From Nageia nagi (taxonomy: Eukaryota > Pinophyta): DNA of 64,000 nucleotides. Each line of letters opens with the position of its first letter. The stretch's first letter is position 1. Below are positions 13,301 through 25,455 of the stretch, piece after piece. The notes below the pieces were generated by a model. It was not told the DNA's origin and ran no database searches. It worked only from the letters and a program-made list of their open reading frames with translations. Where the stretch lies: contig JBITNC010000001.1 in the NCBI GenBank assembly GCA_050084985.1, forward strand, positions 53,506,001 to 53,570,000. Reading direction: 5' to 3'. A program made the translations under genes and the position numbers.

Positions 13301-13489
13301 GGAACCCTCCCTTATGTGGATGAGTAATTTGACCCTTTTTAAATTTTTTAAAGGTAAAAATAAAATAAAATGGCACTACAAATTACTTGACATAATTTAC
13401 AACATTGCCAGAGCTATTTAAACTAGGTTTTTGGTACAAATGTGTAAAATTGTTTGCAAAAATTGGGTACCTTTATAAGTGTGCTAACA
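10376..13489 (-). repeat. Right (5') LTR of the first Tat element
   Basis: This is the 3114-bp partner of 2968-6193. It is the upstream LTR for the minus-strand element, since the primer-binding site abuts it and gag follows. It ends GTGCTAACA at 13489. Reading frames inside it have no homology I can name. Confidence 0.85.
12950..13330. repeat. Degenerate CTTATG minisatellite in the right LTR
   Basis: This is the counterpart of the array at 5585-6030, with the same CTTATG-centred units and similar order. It has fewer well-preserved units and more transitions. Confidence 0.6.
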
Positions 13490-14250
13490 AGTATATTACT
13501 CATCAACATGTCAAGTTATCATCTTCGATTGTATTTCTTATTAAGGAGAGCTCTCTTACATTTTCTTCTCTTATTTCTACCCCAATATTGCATTAAGGGG
13601 GAGTGTTAGAATTTGTAATGTATTATTGTGTAAATAACTTAGGTGTATTGTTCCTAATTACTTAAAACTAAAGGAACATATACAATACCTAAGCTAGAAA
13701 GAAAATATTTTGTAATATGAAATAATCCATTTATTATGTGGATTATTCATGTATGCAAATGTGGAGCTCTATCTATTTTATATTAGGGATATATCCACAT
13801 ATGCATGTTGTCCCACATACTTAAAAGAGAAGTATGGGCATATGTAATAGGTATGGGTGAAAAGCCTTCCAACCACCATTGTCACCTAATGAGAGGATAT
13901 GGATATCCTATATATGATGGTATTCCCCTAGTGTAAAATGGTGTACCAAAGTAGGGTTTGAGCCTATAAAAGGAAGGTGAGGTTTTTTTGTAAATTATTT
14001 ACTTTTGTAGAAGCATTGTTATTTTATTAGTTTAGAGATCTATGGATATAATATTTGTAAGAGAGAATTTTTCTTGAGAACTTGAGAAGTAAAATACTTA
14101 GATTAAAGTGGATGTAATCTCTTAGAGAGGAACCACTATATTTCTTGCATGTTAATTTATGAGAGATTGTTATCTTTGAGAGAGATTAGAGTGTTGTTTT
14201 GTTGGAGTTGGTAAAAGTGATCTTGGTTGTGAAATTCTTTAATTCCTTCA
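13490..14250 (+). mobile_element. Copia-type 3' end: polypurine tract and LTR
   Basis: The tract AAGGGGGAG ends at 13603 and is followed by TGTTAGAATTTGTAATG. This is the usual join of a Ty1/copia polypurine tract and 3' LTR. The LTR probably runs 13604-14250, ending TTCCTTCA. It contains a promoter-like GCCTATAAAAGGAAGG near 13960 and a run of GAGAGA motifs further on. The short piece 13490-13603 is internal sequence cut off by the Tat element to its left. The remainder of this copia element is not recognisable. Confidence 0.6.
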
Positions 14251-14252
14251 TA

Positions 14253-14405
14253 TCCAACCTTAATATTTCCCTCCCCATCATATTAAACATAATGCTTCTC
14301 TAATGGTGACCAACATCATTTAATTTTTGTTTCTTCAAATATTGTAAATAAACAAAGTTCAAATACCCAAGGTTTTAATCGAACACTCATCCAATAAAAT
14401 GATAA
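14253..14405. repeat. 150-bp repeat, first copy
   Basis: The sequence from CCAACCTTAATATTTCCCTCC to TTAATCGAACACTCATCCAA recurs in direct orientation at 20432-20556 with small deletions. Whether these are short LTRs of one element spanning the intervening 6 kb or two fragments of a dispersed repeat cannot be settled here. Confidence 0.6.
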
Positions 14406-14510
14406 AGTCAAAAGCTTAACTATTTGAGTGATAAAAATATAATTTTCATATATATATATATATATATGATAAAGTCAAAAGCTTAACTATTTGAGTGATA
14501 AAAATATAAT

Positions 14511-14561
<51 letters not shown>
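14401..14561. repeat. AT microsatellite with a 65-bp tandem duplication
   Basis: The string GATAAAGTCAAAAGCTTAAC and its following sequence, through ATAATTTTCATATATAT, occur twice in succession. Each copy ends in an AT-dinucleotide run; the second run is much longer (14515-14561). Unequal exchange or slippage anchored in the AT runs is the likely origin. Confidence 0.85.
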
Positions 14562-14562
<1 letters not shown>

Positions 14563-15017
14563 TAAAATGCTTAAAAAGAGAAGATAAAGAAAGAGGGTCA
14601 TGACATACTCTACCACTCATATACAACATAGTTCTATATGTTTAGCCTAAGGAAGGAGGTAGGTAAACTAGTCTCCTTCTATGCATAAATTCATTCATGC
14701 ATATACCAATCAAATTTTCTTTCAAAAATTCAATATGAACTCAAGGATAATGTAGGTATCTCAGTTATCAAATATATATATATTATTATATATATATATA
14801 TATATGCTCAAACACTTAAAAAGAGAAGGTAAAGAAAGGGGGTCATGAGAGGATCATGACATACTCTACCACTTAGATTAAACATAGTCCTTTGTGTTTA
14901 GCCCAAGGAAGGAGGTAGCTAAACTATTCTCCTTCTATGCATAAATTCATTCATGCATATACTAATCAAATTTTCCTTCAAAAATTCAATATGAACTCAA
15001 GGAAAATGTAGGTATCT
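14562..15017. repeat. Tandem duplication of about 205 bp separated by an AT run
   Basis: The block starting CTTAAAAAGAGAAG and ending AATGTAGGTATCTCA occurs at 14570-14762 and again at 14815-15015. An AT run lies between them (14774-14805). The second copy has a small internal duplication (GTCATGAGAGGATCATGA). No coding content is apparent. Confidence 0.8.
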
Positions 15018-18000
15018 CAATTTGTATCCCTTGTACAAACTCATGTGTTGTATCCACACATATCTACTATATCAACATCATACTCTTTCAATGGTGTTCA
15101 CATAATCAAACCCCAAAACTTTGTTCCTTCATGAGTTTTGTAGGGATGGCTACAATCTCCATGATGTGATGTTGATAATCTTATGAGATTTGAGGGCATT
15201 TTAAAGTACAACTATACACAACTCTCCCATAAGTACTAAATGCATCCTATGGAAACATCTTTCACATGCATGGATTATCCATCCATACTTGCATGCATCT
15301 TATTGTGCCATGCTATGGTAAATTTGTGAGTTATTGTATATCATTTACCATATTCTTTTTTCCTTGAATAATGCAAATGATCATGAAATATTTCCATTCG
15401 TCCATGGATTCATGTATAAGACTCTAAATTTTTCTCAATGTTAGATTCCTAGACCTAAATTACTTAGTCTAGTTCAACTTTCTAAATATCAATCTTATTC
15501 AAGATTGAGAAAAATTCAATAATTCAAATGTACCTCTCTTGTACTCTTGATATGTCTAACACCATTTCATGCATAATACCTGCCTCAAATATGCCATTTC
15601 TAGAATACATAATTTTGTAACATCCAATATGGTCAACTAACATGTAAGATATGTATAGTAATGTTCCACTTTCAATCCATTTATCTGATCTCAAAATGGA
15701 TAACCACAAGTTACCATCTAACCATTATATAATTAAATAGTATTGGGAAAACTAATTATGATAAATCATTTGTATAACAAATTTGCCTAATAAAAAATAG
15801 AAATTATGTGGGTATCTACTTATCATGGTGTTTATACCTATATGTATTATCAAGCATACCTAAACCTATCACAATCTTTGCAAAAGATAGTTAGGCCATA
15901 GGTCCTAACATTTGAACATGGGCTCCAATACTAGATGTGAAGACTACCAAAAATGGAATATAAAAAGTTTTCCTTACATGCATAAAAACAAGAATACTTT
16001 CAAAGAAATTGTAAACAATCACATAAGCTGGTGCATCTAATGATATTTCATTCCAAGAGACACATAAAAATTATTCATCCAATCTTTGAGTGTAATGTGC
16101 CAATGGTGTTAAGAAGCTAAAGCTTATGAAGATGACATCTAGGCTCATGCAACTTGTTCCTATATACCAAAACAAGTTGCCAAATCAAAGATATCAAGAC
16201 CTATATTTGATTAACCACACACTTTAATTATAGAAATAGTATTATATAAAAATGTATGGTTAAATAACACCCTCAATAGTATAATTTTCCCTTCATGGGA
16301 TGGAACTCAATGACTCTATCAAGCCCATTATAGTTTTAGCAATCACAAGGATCTAATAAGGTACTAATGCCAATCCATTCTTAAGATATTTACCTTGACA
16401 ACCATGCTTTGCATTACTATCTAATCATTCATGATGTACTTTCTTAATAACTCAATTAGATCCTAACTTGTATTGATAATATAGCTCAAATCTTAACCAA
16501 CATAGCCTTGGGAGTTCTAGACATAAGTACTTGAAATCCTTTGAACAAGTGAGCCATCAAAGTTTACTCAATTATTTTTCCACTAGAATGTTTATTAAAC
16601 TTTATATATAGTTTCTCAACTATAAAAATTTAATATTCACAACAATATGTTCTAGCTTCTCAATGGATCACTATATTTTTAGCTAAGCCATGAGTTTGTT
16701 TCAATATGCAAACTAGTCTTTAAGTCTCTCTTTTAGAATCCAAAAAGAAGGTCACAAAAATGTCTCTTAAAAAGTAATATTTAATTACTTTTTAACATAA
16801 TACAAAAGGTTCTCATACCATAAAACATATATATCATTCTCAACTATGAACCAATGAAACATGCAAAGTCATAGCTAGACTACTATCAATAGTTTCAACA
16901 ATTTACATAGTTTAGTACTCATTCCAAAATATTCTACTTCTAAAAGTCTCAAACAAACCATGCATTCCAACAAAAGGTGCAATATAGTCCCTTCGAAAAT
17001 CCTTTAGCTCAAATTTCAATTCCATACATTAGTACTAATAAGTAATTAAAGATTACTTTTTAACGAGTAACATACTATTGGTAAAGAACAACTTATGCTG
17101 CTGTCAACATTTCCTATAGCCAAAAAAACTAGATACCAATTATTTTTTACAAGGTTTCCTTTAGTGGCCCATACAAACCACCTATCCTATCAGAGATCAA
17201 TATTTCAATCTGAAATAAATTATGATCATATATGACATCCCAGTTCTTGTGATTTTGAAAAGGAGTTCACAATGTAGCTTCTTAAAAAGAAATCTTTAAT
17301 TACTTTTTAAGACTATGCTTTACACCCTTCCTAGAACTCATATTGCTAAGGTCCAAACATACCAGATAATACAATAAGAGCAACCCATTATTGCTCATAG
17401 CATTCAAAAGGTGTAAAAATAGCAAGCATCTAATTATGCATTGAAATGACTATATACAACTATGGACTTAATGTGAACCCATGAAAATGGAGATGAATAA
17501 TCCCTTGACCTTCCAACTACTCCATACTAGTGAATAACTAAATAAAAAAACCAACTAAATAGAAAAACTAAAACATAAACCTTAAAAAGCAAAATTTGTG
17601 TATGCTGGATAAATAAAATAATCATCTTGTAAAGCATGTAAATTTTGATTTACAGGTCTTTTTAACTTGATTTTTAAATTGTTGGAAATCTTATGAATAG
17701 TACTATCTACCCTCCAAATTTTATCTCATTTGGTCATGTTTAATACCTTTATCTAGAGACTATCCCACTATCTATCAAAATTGGTAAAATATTATTTTCT
17801 CCATTTATGCTCTTTTTGGGTGTCTTCAACATCATATTTTAATTCAACTTATCAATATAGTAACTATAGTTCGATAATGTTAGTAACATTCAACAACCAT
17901 AACCAAAGTAATAGCACATTTACTCTAGTTAGTATAGTAAAATACCTATTGTTTCACTTCATGCTAGAATCTCCTTCAAATATCAAACCAATATGTCCTC

Positions 18001-20431
18001 CTCAAATAAGCAAACTAGCAATATAATAGGAACAACCCATGATCACATATAATATCCAAACTATTTGATAGTAGCAAAAAGACAAGTAATGCATAAATGG
18101 TCATAATGACCATTGCAATATTATAAAAACATCTTACACTAAGGCATCTCAACAATCATCCCCTATGCTAAGGAAGCATTTAGCATAAATGAGAAATATG
18201 GAAACCAACATCATTCCTTACATTACTTTATAATGGTAATGATAACATCAACATATGTACATCAAAAAAACACAATAAGGTTCCAAACTAACTCAATAAC
18301 ATATATGAAGGAAAGGATCCATTTTCTAGTATTCATTTTCAATCCTTCATACAATAATCAAAGAGTATACAAATAATAATATATTCACAAATGAAGGCCT
18401 TATAACAGGGTATAACTCAAAACATCCCTTTATCCATTATTGTAAAATAGAATCTTCATACAAACATAATAAGGTAAACAATAAGGAAAACATTCCCATC
18501 AAATCCATATGGTTGTGATAACTAGAGGACACATATTTATTTTATAAGGGATCCAACAATGGATCATTATGACAAGTACAAATAACTCAACCAATCATAG
18601 AAATAAAATAATTGTATCCATTGATATTTGAAAAGGATCCACACAACAAACAACAAATAAAACTTGATATGATTTACTCCCTAGCCAGCCCAATCTTTGA
18701 AAAATAATATAAATTAGTGTGAGATTTACAATCTCAGTGAGTTCCAAATTAGACCAACAATACTAATATAATGTCCAAGAAGAGTTGGGCTGCCACTTGC
18801 AACCATGTTAGTACCCTTGTAAAGGCATGCATACAAGGGGGAATAATAAATTGATAATATGCCCAATGAAATATTATAAAAAACCCAATTGTTCAATAGT
18901 AATGAAATGATAGTAAAAATATGATGCAATAAACTATGACCCTCGTAATAATAGCATATGCAAACATGATCCAAGAAAGAGCATGACAACATTAATATCC
19001 AAATAAGTATGTGAAATGAGCAACTTATAACACTACTTCAATCACTGCTATGCATTTGTAAAAAGGACAAGATGATAATAGAAAAATATTGATGTAACTA
19101 TGAATTTATTTCATTCATGTACATGTTTATTCATATAATAAGTACATATTTATTCTTATTTTTGGATATTTTTTGCATCAAACCTATAGTTCTTCGTATT
19201 CATTTTCAAAGTTTCAAATTTATTAGCTAGGGACATGATTTCAAATCATGTCATGACCATCATGCTTATAAATTACCACTACACGCTATCAAGCCTACAC
19301 CCAAATGAAGTCCCTTAAGATTCCACATCAAAATATAAGTAAATGACACCCCCCTCATATAATACACAAATCCATAAATGAAGGTCAACCCTCATAGGAT
19401 ATACATTAATCATGGTTCAACATTTGAAACACACAAGCAGGAGTCAAACCCTCATGTGATACATACAAACATTCTTTTAGCATTTTTCCTTAAAATTATC
19501 CAAATTATAAAATAACAACATAATGATTGAACTAAACACAAAATCATGATACCAAAATATTCCTTATTTTTGATTATGCCTATGTTATGCAAGAACAACA
19601 AAATGATAAACTCGTATGATGCCAATAATGCCCAACATTCTCATACAAAATGATTACCCAAAATAAAATTCTTTTTAACTCAAATGCCATGATTTCCAGG
19701 TAAAGTGGTATCTATTTCATATTCAAAATGGTGACAAAGAGCTCAGATTCAAAAACTTAACTCAATTGCTACCCATCTCAGTGATTTCCATGAAGTTATC
19801 CTTGGGTTCAGTCTAGTAAGCTATAGCAACTCAAGCTCCTCCCACATTCATGTTTTGAACAAAAACTCTCCATGAATGAGGTTTGAAATTGATTTAACAT
19901 TCCTTGTCTGAGATTGGAATGAATGAAGTGAGGGTTTTTACTATTGGAAAGTCCCCTTGATACCCAAATGCTTGGTAACTTCAAGTTGCTTCATTCACCC
20001 AATTGCCAATGCATCTTTCCCATTAACAAAATGAAATGATTTTTCCAAAACACCCAGATAAGGGAAGTTACAATGAGGAGGAGGGGAAAAACTTCCCATA
20101 AGTTGCAAACCTAATGGTAGTGTTCTCAGCATAGTTTCTCCTCATATCTACTTGCTTCGAAATGAAATGAATTAAGGTTTCATGGGTGAGGGCCATTTTG
20201 TTTGAAGCCCTAAGTTTCCAAAACAAAATGCTAGATATATAAAATCCAAAGTTGAGGCAAGTTGCTTCCTTAGTAAAAATAAAATTCTTTCTATGTTTTG
20301 CAACATAATCCCTTTTAATTGAAAATACTTTCTAATGTTTCTTAAATATATGTTGCCACAAAAGGATTTCTTAACATAAATGCTTACCATAGTATTTAAT
20401 ACAATTTGCTTCCAATGGCAGATCCAACCTT
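15018..20431. other. Long non-coding stretch
   Basis: No reading frame over 90 codons and no recognisable domain appears on either strand. Short palindromic hairpins occur at 16767-17311 (listed separately). The end near 20170-20400 looks promoter-like on the minus strand (a TTTTATATATC string). This may be very old LTR or non-autonomous element sequence. Confidence 0.45.
16767..17311. repeat. Three related palindromes with TTAAAAAGTAAT arms
   Basis: At 16767-16795 TTAAAAAGTAAT is followed, after a 5-base loop, by its exact inverse ATTACTTTTTAA. Shorter or imperfect versions lie at 17041-17063 and 17281-17311. The spacing is about 240-275 bases. Confidence 0.6.
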
Positions 20432-20556
20432 AATGTTTCCCTCCCCATGGTATTAAACACAATGCTTCCCTAATGGTTGTTTCTCCAAATGTTTTAAATT
20501 AGCAAAGTTCAAATACTCAAGGTTTTAATCGAACACTCATCCAACAAAATTTTGAA
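20432..20556. repeat. 150-bp repeat, second copy
   Basis: This is the direct-orientation partner of 14253-14405, sharing CCTTAATGTTTCCCTCCCC and TTAATCGAACACTCATCCAA. It lacks about 25 bases in the middle. Confidence 0.6.
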
Positions 20557-20730
20557 ATATAGAACTATTTAAAGTACTTTAAAACTTAGAGAGTTGATCT
20601 TTTTATGTATATTTGATTTGAGAATTAATTAATTAGAACATAAAGTTTATTTTAAATTATTATGCTTGTATATTTATAAATAAAATTATAATTAAAAATA
20701 TTTTAAAAAAAAGAGAGAAATGTAATTAAA

Positions 20731-22561
20731 TGATACAATATGTTCATATAAATATGAATTATACATAGTTTTTTACTTAAACTTGGCTATAATATGGCCC
20801 CAACAACATTTATATAGTACAGCTATCATTTTAATTATTTTGGCTATTATCTCTTTATCATGAGATGAAGGATTGTAAAGTATCATATCATAAGTCTTGT
20901 ATGGTGAAATGCTTAAGAATTTTGAGTAGGGGAGGTAACATTGTATTCCATGTATCTATCTATCTTCCTTTTCTCTCAAAAATTCCTATTTCATAATTTT
21001 GTAATGATTGGGATACCTCATTTTAAGTTAAGGCTTTGATTAGGTCATACAAAGACCCTATGTGCATTTCTTAGCTAAGAGAAGATAATACCAACACTTA
21101 GAAAACCTAAAGTATTATTTTTCCCAACTCCTCGCAACCTATTGGCCTAAACTCATAAGCATATATTCTTTATCCGAGACCCAAACATTTGAAAGGGAAG
21201 CATTAGTCTCATCAACCCCAACACCTAACATGATTTTATATACAAATAAGAGGCAACAAATTCTTGACAAATAGTTTTCAAGCACTTGTAAATAGTCTAC
21301 TATGATCTCTGACATGTAAATTTCACATGTACAAATCCACCATTATGTATGCACCCAGGCTTTGTAAAATCTTATACCCTGATATTTTGTAAATATCATC
21401 ATAAAATTTTACAAATCCCAAGGGATAAAATGATCAAGTCTTCATTATCCATCCCTTGATTTTTTTCAATGATGATGTCAGCTCAAGCCTTGAAAAACCC
21501 TAGGGATGAGATACATTATCTCAAGAGAACTTTCATACCCCAAAGATATTTAAGCTTGTGCTTATGTGTCAACATCAGCATATTCCACATGGCATTATGT
21601 TATCATTGATAACTAAAGGATTTTGGTACTAGATTACATTAATGCTTCAGTACACTAAAAGTGCTTAAGAAGCAATGATTTTTAATATAAACTATGGACA
21701 TTGATAGCTTGCTAAAAGATCAAACATTTAATGTTGAGTATTGTAGACCATTCTTGAAAATAGTTTAGTGTGTTTATCTAGCGAAAGAACTATTTTACCT
21801 ACCATATCAATATTGTAGAATTTGTCAAAGGATTTGATATTATATAAATTTTGTACTTTTACTTAGGAATTAAATATTTGAAAAAAAATATAGTGTAGTC
21901 CTAAGAATAAATCTCTGAAGATAGTATGGCCATGATTTCTAGATTTATTTTCTTTATGAATAACTTAGATAGGTAAGAGTCTTAGTCATTTATTTTGCAA
22001 ACCTACTCATGTATTATAAATACCAATTTCATCAATGTATTCATGGGGTTGGATCATTATAGAGGGGCATTCCTTTTAAGTGTAAATATTTTTCTCATAG
22101 TAATACCAATATGGGTCCTTTTTTCCTTTAGCTTCAACACTTATGCTTTGGTTTTCTTAAATGGTTGCATGTGGTAGAGTCTTATTAATCAAAGGGTTAC
22201 AATTGGGTGTTTGAGGTTATTAAGCCCAATTGGCTAATTGCATGTTGATGTTTGCATGATTCTAAGGCTTTTTATGTTGGGTGTTCCTTCCCCATGGTTT
22301 TGATCTAATCCCTTAGAAGCTTAGGCTAGCCCCATGCTCCATCTTTCCCTCTTCTTTCATGCACCCTATATTTTTTCCCTTTCTTATTTATATTTCTTTC
22401 CTACAACTTTTAACCTTAGATAGATGGCTCATTTTGTTGAATGGAGGGCAATTTCCTAATTAGAGCAAGAGTCAGCTTGTAAAGTGAAGGTTGGATACAA
22501 TCCATCCAATGTTGGTTCAATGGTACTTTCATGATGCACAACTACATCATTGTAATCAATA
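20731..22561. repeat. LTR-like repeat, first copy
   Basis: Shared landmarks with 23655-25455 in the same order are ATCATGAGATGAAGGATTG, AGGTAACATTGTATTCCAT, CATATTCCACATGGCAT and ATTCATGGGGTTGGATCATT. Many substitutions and indels separate the copies. Confidence 0.8.
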
Positions 22562-23654
22562 AATTTGACACACCTTTTGGGACATCTCCCATAACATTTT
22601 TAAGGTAAATATGGTGATTTTTAAATGTATATACATGTACATTTTGTATATTGTTGTAAAAATAATATCATAACAACACATATGTCATATTGAGGAGGTA
22701 CATATGTATATTTAGCTCATCACAAAGGTAAACAAAGGGAAAAGTGTTAGAGAAATATGCACTTTATTCATGTTTCATATTTTATCTCCTTGACTTGAGC
22801 TTCTTGTCAAGTTTTGGTATAGGGAATTCAAATACTTCATTTCCAATTAATCCTACAAATAATAAAAAATATTGTATGATCCATCTCACATTAGCTAGCA
22901 GAATTTTATTGGGCAATTATGTTTATAGTTAGTTTTGTCTATCAATGAAAGTCATTATTGTATAAAACTTATTAAATAGACTGAGTTAATATATATATAG
23001 TCAAAGTTATACTTAGCAGAGTCATTCTATACATAATAGGAGATTTCTTTCATAATTCTTATCAACTAATCATTCTACTAATAAGAAGAATGATTTTGAT
23101 TCATGAAATTATACCACATTATGTCCTAAAAAGATTTATTGAATCAATTAAATTTAACATCCATCAGATGAATGAGTTGTATTTTTTAAGTATTCAGGAA
23201 TATGATTTCACCTATGAATACTAGTCTCTTGTGTATCAAAGCATACATAATGCAAATGAGATATAGGATCAAAGGATTGGTATTTTTAGAAGCTTGTGTG
23301 ATTTTTTCTTAGTGAAAAGATAATGTAAAAAGGGTTCTTATTTTGCACCACACCACCTATGTATATTTGTATATATGTATTTCCTTCACTCATCCTAGAC
23401 CCTGTGTGTCTTCCTCTTTCCACCTTATTTTATTTTCTCCCATCACTTGTTAATGGGGTATTTACTCCAATCATTTCTTTTCCTACCCACTTTCTTCCCC
23501 ATTCCTGACCCCTTATAAACTACACTCACTAAGGACTAATAACACAAGCAACAAAAGTTATTAGGGAGGAAGATGACATCATAAAGGAATAGTAAAACTG
23601 CACTACACATTTTATGACTAGTTGTTTGTGCTTTAATAGGATGAAATGCCTTTT
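22562..23654. other. Interior of the LTR-like pair
   Basis: It has no gag or pol motif and no ORF above about 60 codons. It includes a short purine-rich string (AAACAAAGGGAAAAG near 22732) and AT-rich stretches. Confidence 0.45.
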
Positions 23655-25455
23655 TGTTGGAAAAATATTCATATAAAGATGAACTATACCCAATTTTTAC
23701 TTAAACTTGATTGCAATATGGGCCAAAAAATATTTTTACAATATGACTATCATTTTAAATATTTTATCTATTATATCCTTATCATGAGATGAAGGATTGT
23801 AAAGTCTTATATCATAAGTCCTATATGGTGACATGCTTAAGTATTTTGAGTAGGATAGGTAACATTGTATTCCATTTACCTATCTATCTTCCTTTCCTCT
23901 TGAAAATGCATGTTTCATAATTTTGCAATGATCATAATATTGCATTTTCAATTGAGGCTTTGATCAAGTCACACAAATAAAATGTGCTTATTTATCAGCT
24001 AAGAGAATATAAGATCAACACTTGAAAAACCTAAAGTATTATTTTTATCATCTCCCAAAAACCATATTGGCCTGAATTCATGAAATAATATTCTTTTTCT
24101 AGGACCCAAATATTTGGAAGGGAAGCATTAGTATCGTCAACCCTGATACCTAGCACCTGATATGATTTTTTGTACAAATAAGAGGCAACAAATCCTTAGA
24201 AGCACATGTAAATATTCTATTGTGTTCTTCAACATGTAAATATCATATGTACAAATCTTCCATTATGTATTCATTCATGCTTTGTAAAATCTTGTACCCA
24301 AATATTTTGTAAACATCATCATAAACTTTCAAGATTCCCTAGGGATAAAATGATAAAGTCTTCATTGTTTGACCCCCAACATTTTTTTATGATGATGTTA
24401 GATCAAGCCTTACAAAACCTTAGGCATGATATACATTATCTAAAGAGAAATTTCATACCCTAAATCTATTTGGGCTTGTGCTTACATTTCAACATCAACA
24501 TATTCCACATGGCATAAGGTTATCATTGATAACCAAAGGATTTTGGCACTGGGTTACATTAATACTTTAGTACATTGAAAGTTCTTAAGAAATAATGATT
24601 TCAACATAATTATGGATGTCAATAGCTTGCTAATAGATCAAACATTTAATTTAGAGTAAGTTAGACCATTTCTGCAGATAGTTCAATCACATATTTTCCC
24701 AACCAAATAACTATTTCACCTACTGGATCAATATTATAGAATGTATCAAAGGATTGAACATTATATCAATATTTTATGTAGGAATTAAATATTTGTAAGG
24801 ATAGATAGCATAGTTATAGGAATAAATATCTGAATATGGTATGGGCATGATTACCAAATTTATTTTCTTTAAGAAGAACTTAGATAGCTAAGAGTCCTAG
24901 TTATTTATTTTGTAGACCTAGTTATGTATTATAATTACCAATTTTATAAATGTATTCATGGGGTTGGATCATTGTAGGTGGGTTACCATTTGAATTATAA
25001 ATATTTTTCCCATATGAATACTAATATGGGCCCTTTTCCCTTTCACTTCAATGATTTTGCTTTGATTGGCTTAAATGGTTGCATGTGGTGGATGTTTCCT
25101 ATTGTTTGAAGGGTTATGATTGATTGTATGTGGCTATTAAGCTCAGTTGGATTGATATAGGTTGATGCTTTGCATGAATTTGAGGCTATTTATACTAGGT
25201 GTTCAAGCCTAGGTTGGCTCCATGCTCCATATTTCCCTTTTCTTTCCTACACCTTATGTTTTTTCTTATTTTTTCATTTCTCTTTCTTTCCTACAAATTT
25301 TAACCTTATATAGATGGCTCATCCTTCCAAGTGGAGGGCACTCCAATTCCTAATTAGAGAAAGAGCTTACTTGTAAACCAAATGTTAGACATAATACATC
25401 CAATGTTGGTTTGGCGATACTCTCACCGTGCACAACAATACCATCACAATCAACA
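23655..25455. repeat. LTR-like repeat, second copy
   Basis: This is the partner of 20731-22561 in direct orientation, colinear over its whole length with indels. Confidence 0.8.

Larger units (their letters stand above)
2968..13489 (-). mobile_element. Ty3/gypsy Tat-type LTR retrotransposon, internally deleted
   Basis: Two long direct repeats (2968-6193 and 10376-13489) begin TGATAGAATTTC / TGACATAATTTC and both end GTGTGCTAACA, giving TG...CA termini. The 4.2-kb interior reads on the minus strand as gag, protease, archaeal-type RNase H and integrase C-terminus. A primer-binding site lies 7 bases inside the right LTR, which makes that LTR the 5' one. LTRs over 3 kb plus an extra RNase H are typical of the Tat/Ogre branch of Ty3 elements. 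RT, the classical RNase H and the integrase core are missing, so this copy depended on other elements. I could not define a clean target duplication; AGTAT follows the right LTR and a similar but offset string precedes the left one. Confidence 0.85.
20731..25455. mobile_element. Non-autonomous LTR-retrotransposon-like element (LARD/TRIM-like)
   Basis: Two diverged direct repeats of about 1.8 kb (20731-22561 and 23655-25455) flank a 1.1-kb interior without coding capacity. The repeats begin TG (TGATACAATATG / TGTTGGAAAAAT) and end near AATCAATA / AATCAACA. That fits LTRs, but I see no convincing primer-binding site or polypurine tract, and the strand is undecided. A tandem segmental duplication is the alternative. 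Confidence 0.55.

Noticed and set aside
13405-13596. 63-codon ORF ending just before the copia polypurine tract
   Set aside because: It starts inside the Tat LTR and crosses the LTR boundary at 13489, so it is not a gene. Only the final 35 or so codons could be copia-derived.
18726-18992. 88-codon minus-strand ORF with hydrophobic runs
   Set aside because: No start context, domain, conserved neighbour or codon signal. Length is within chance for this AT-rich stretch.
14253-20556. One LTR element with 150-bp LTRs spanning 6 kb
   Set aside because: The repeats lack TG/CA ends, primer site and polypurine tract, and the interior has no gag or pol. I list the repeats without claiming an element.
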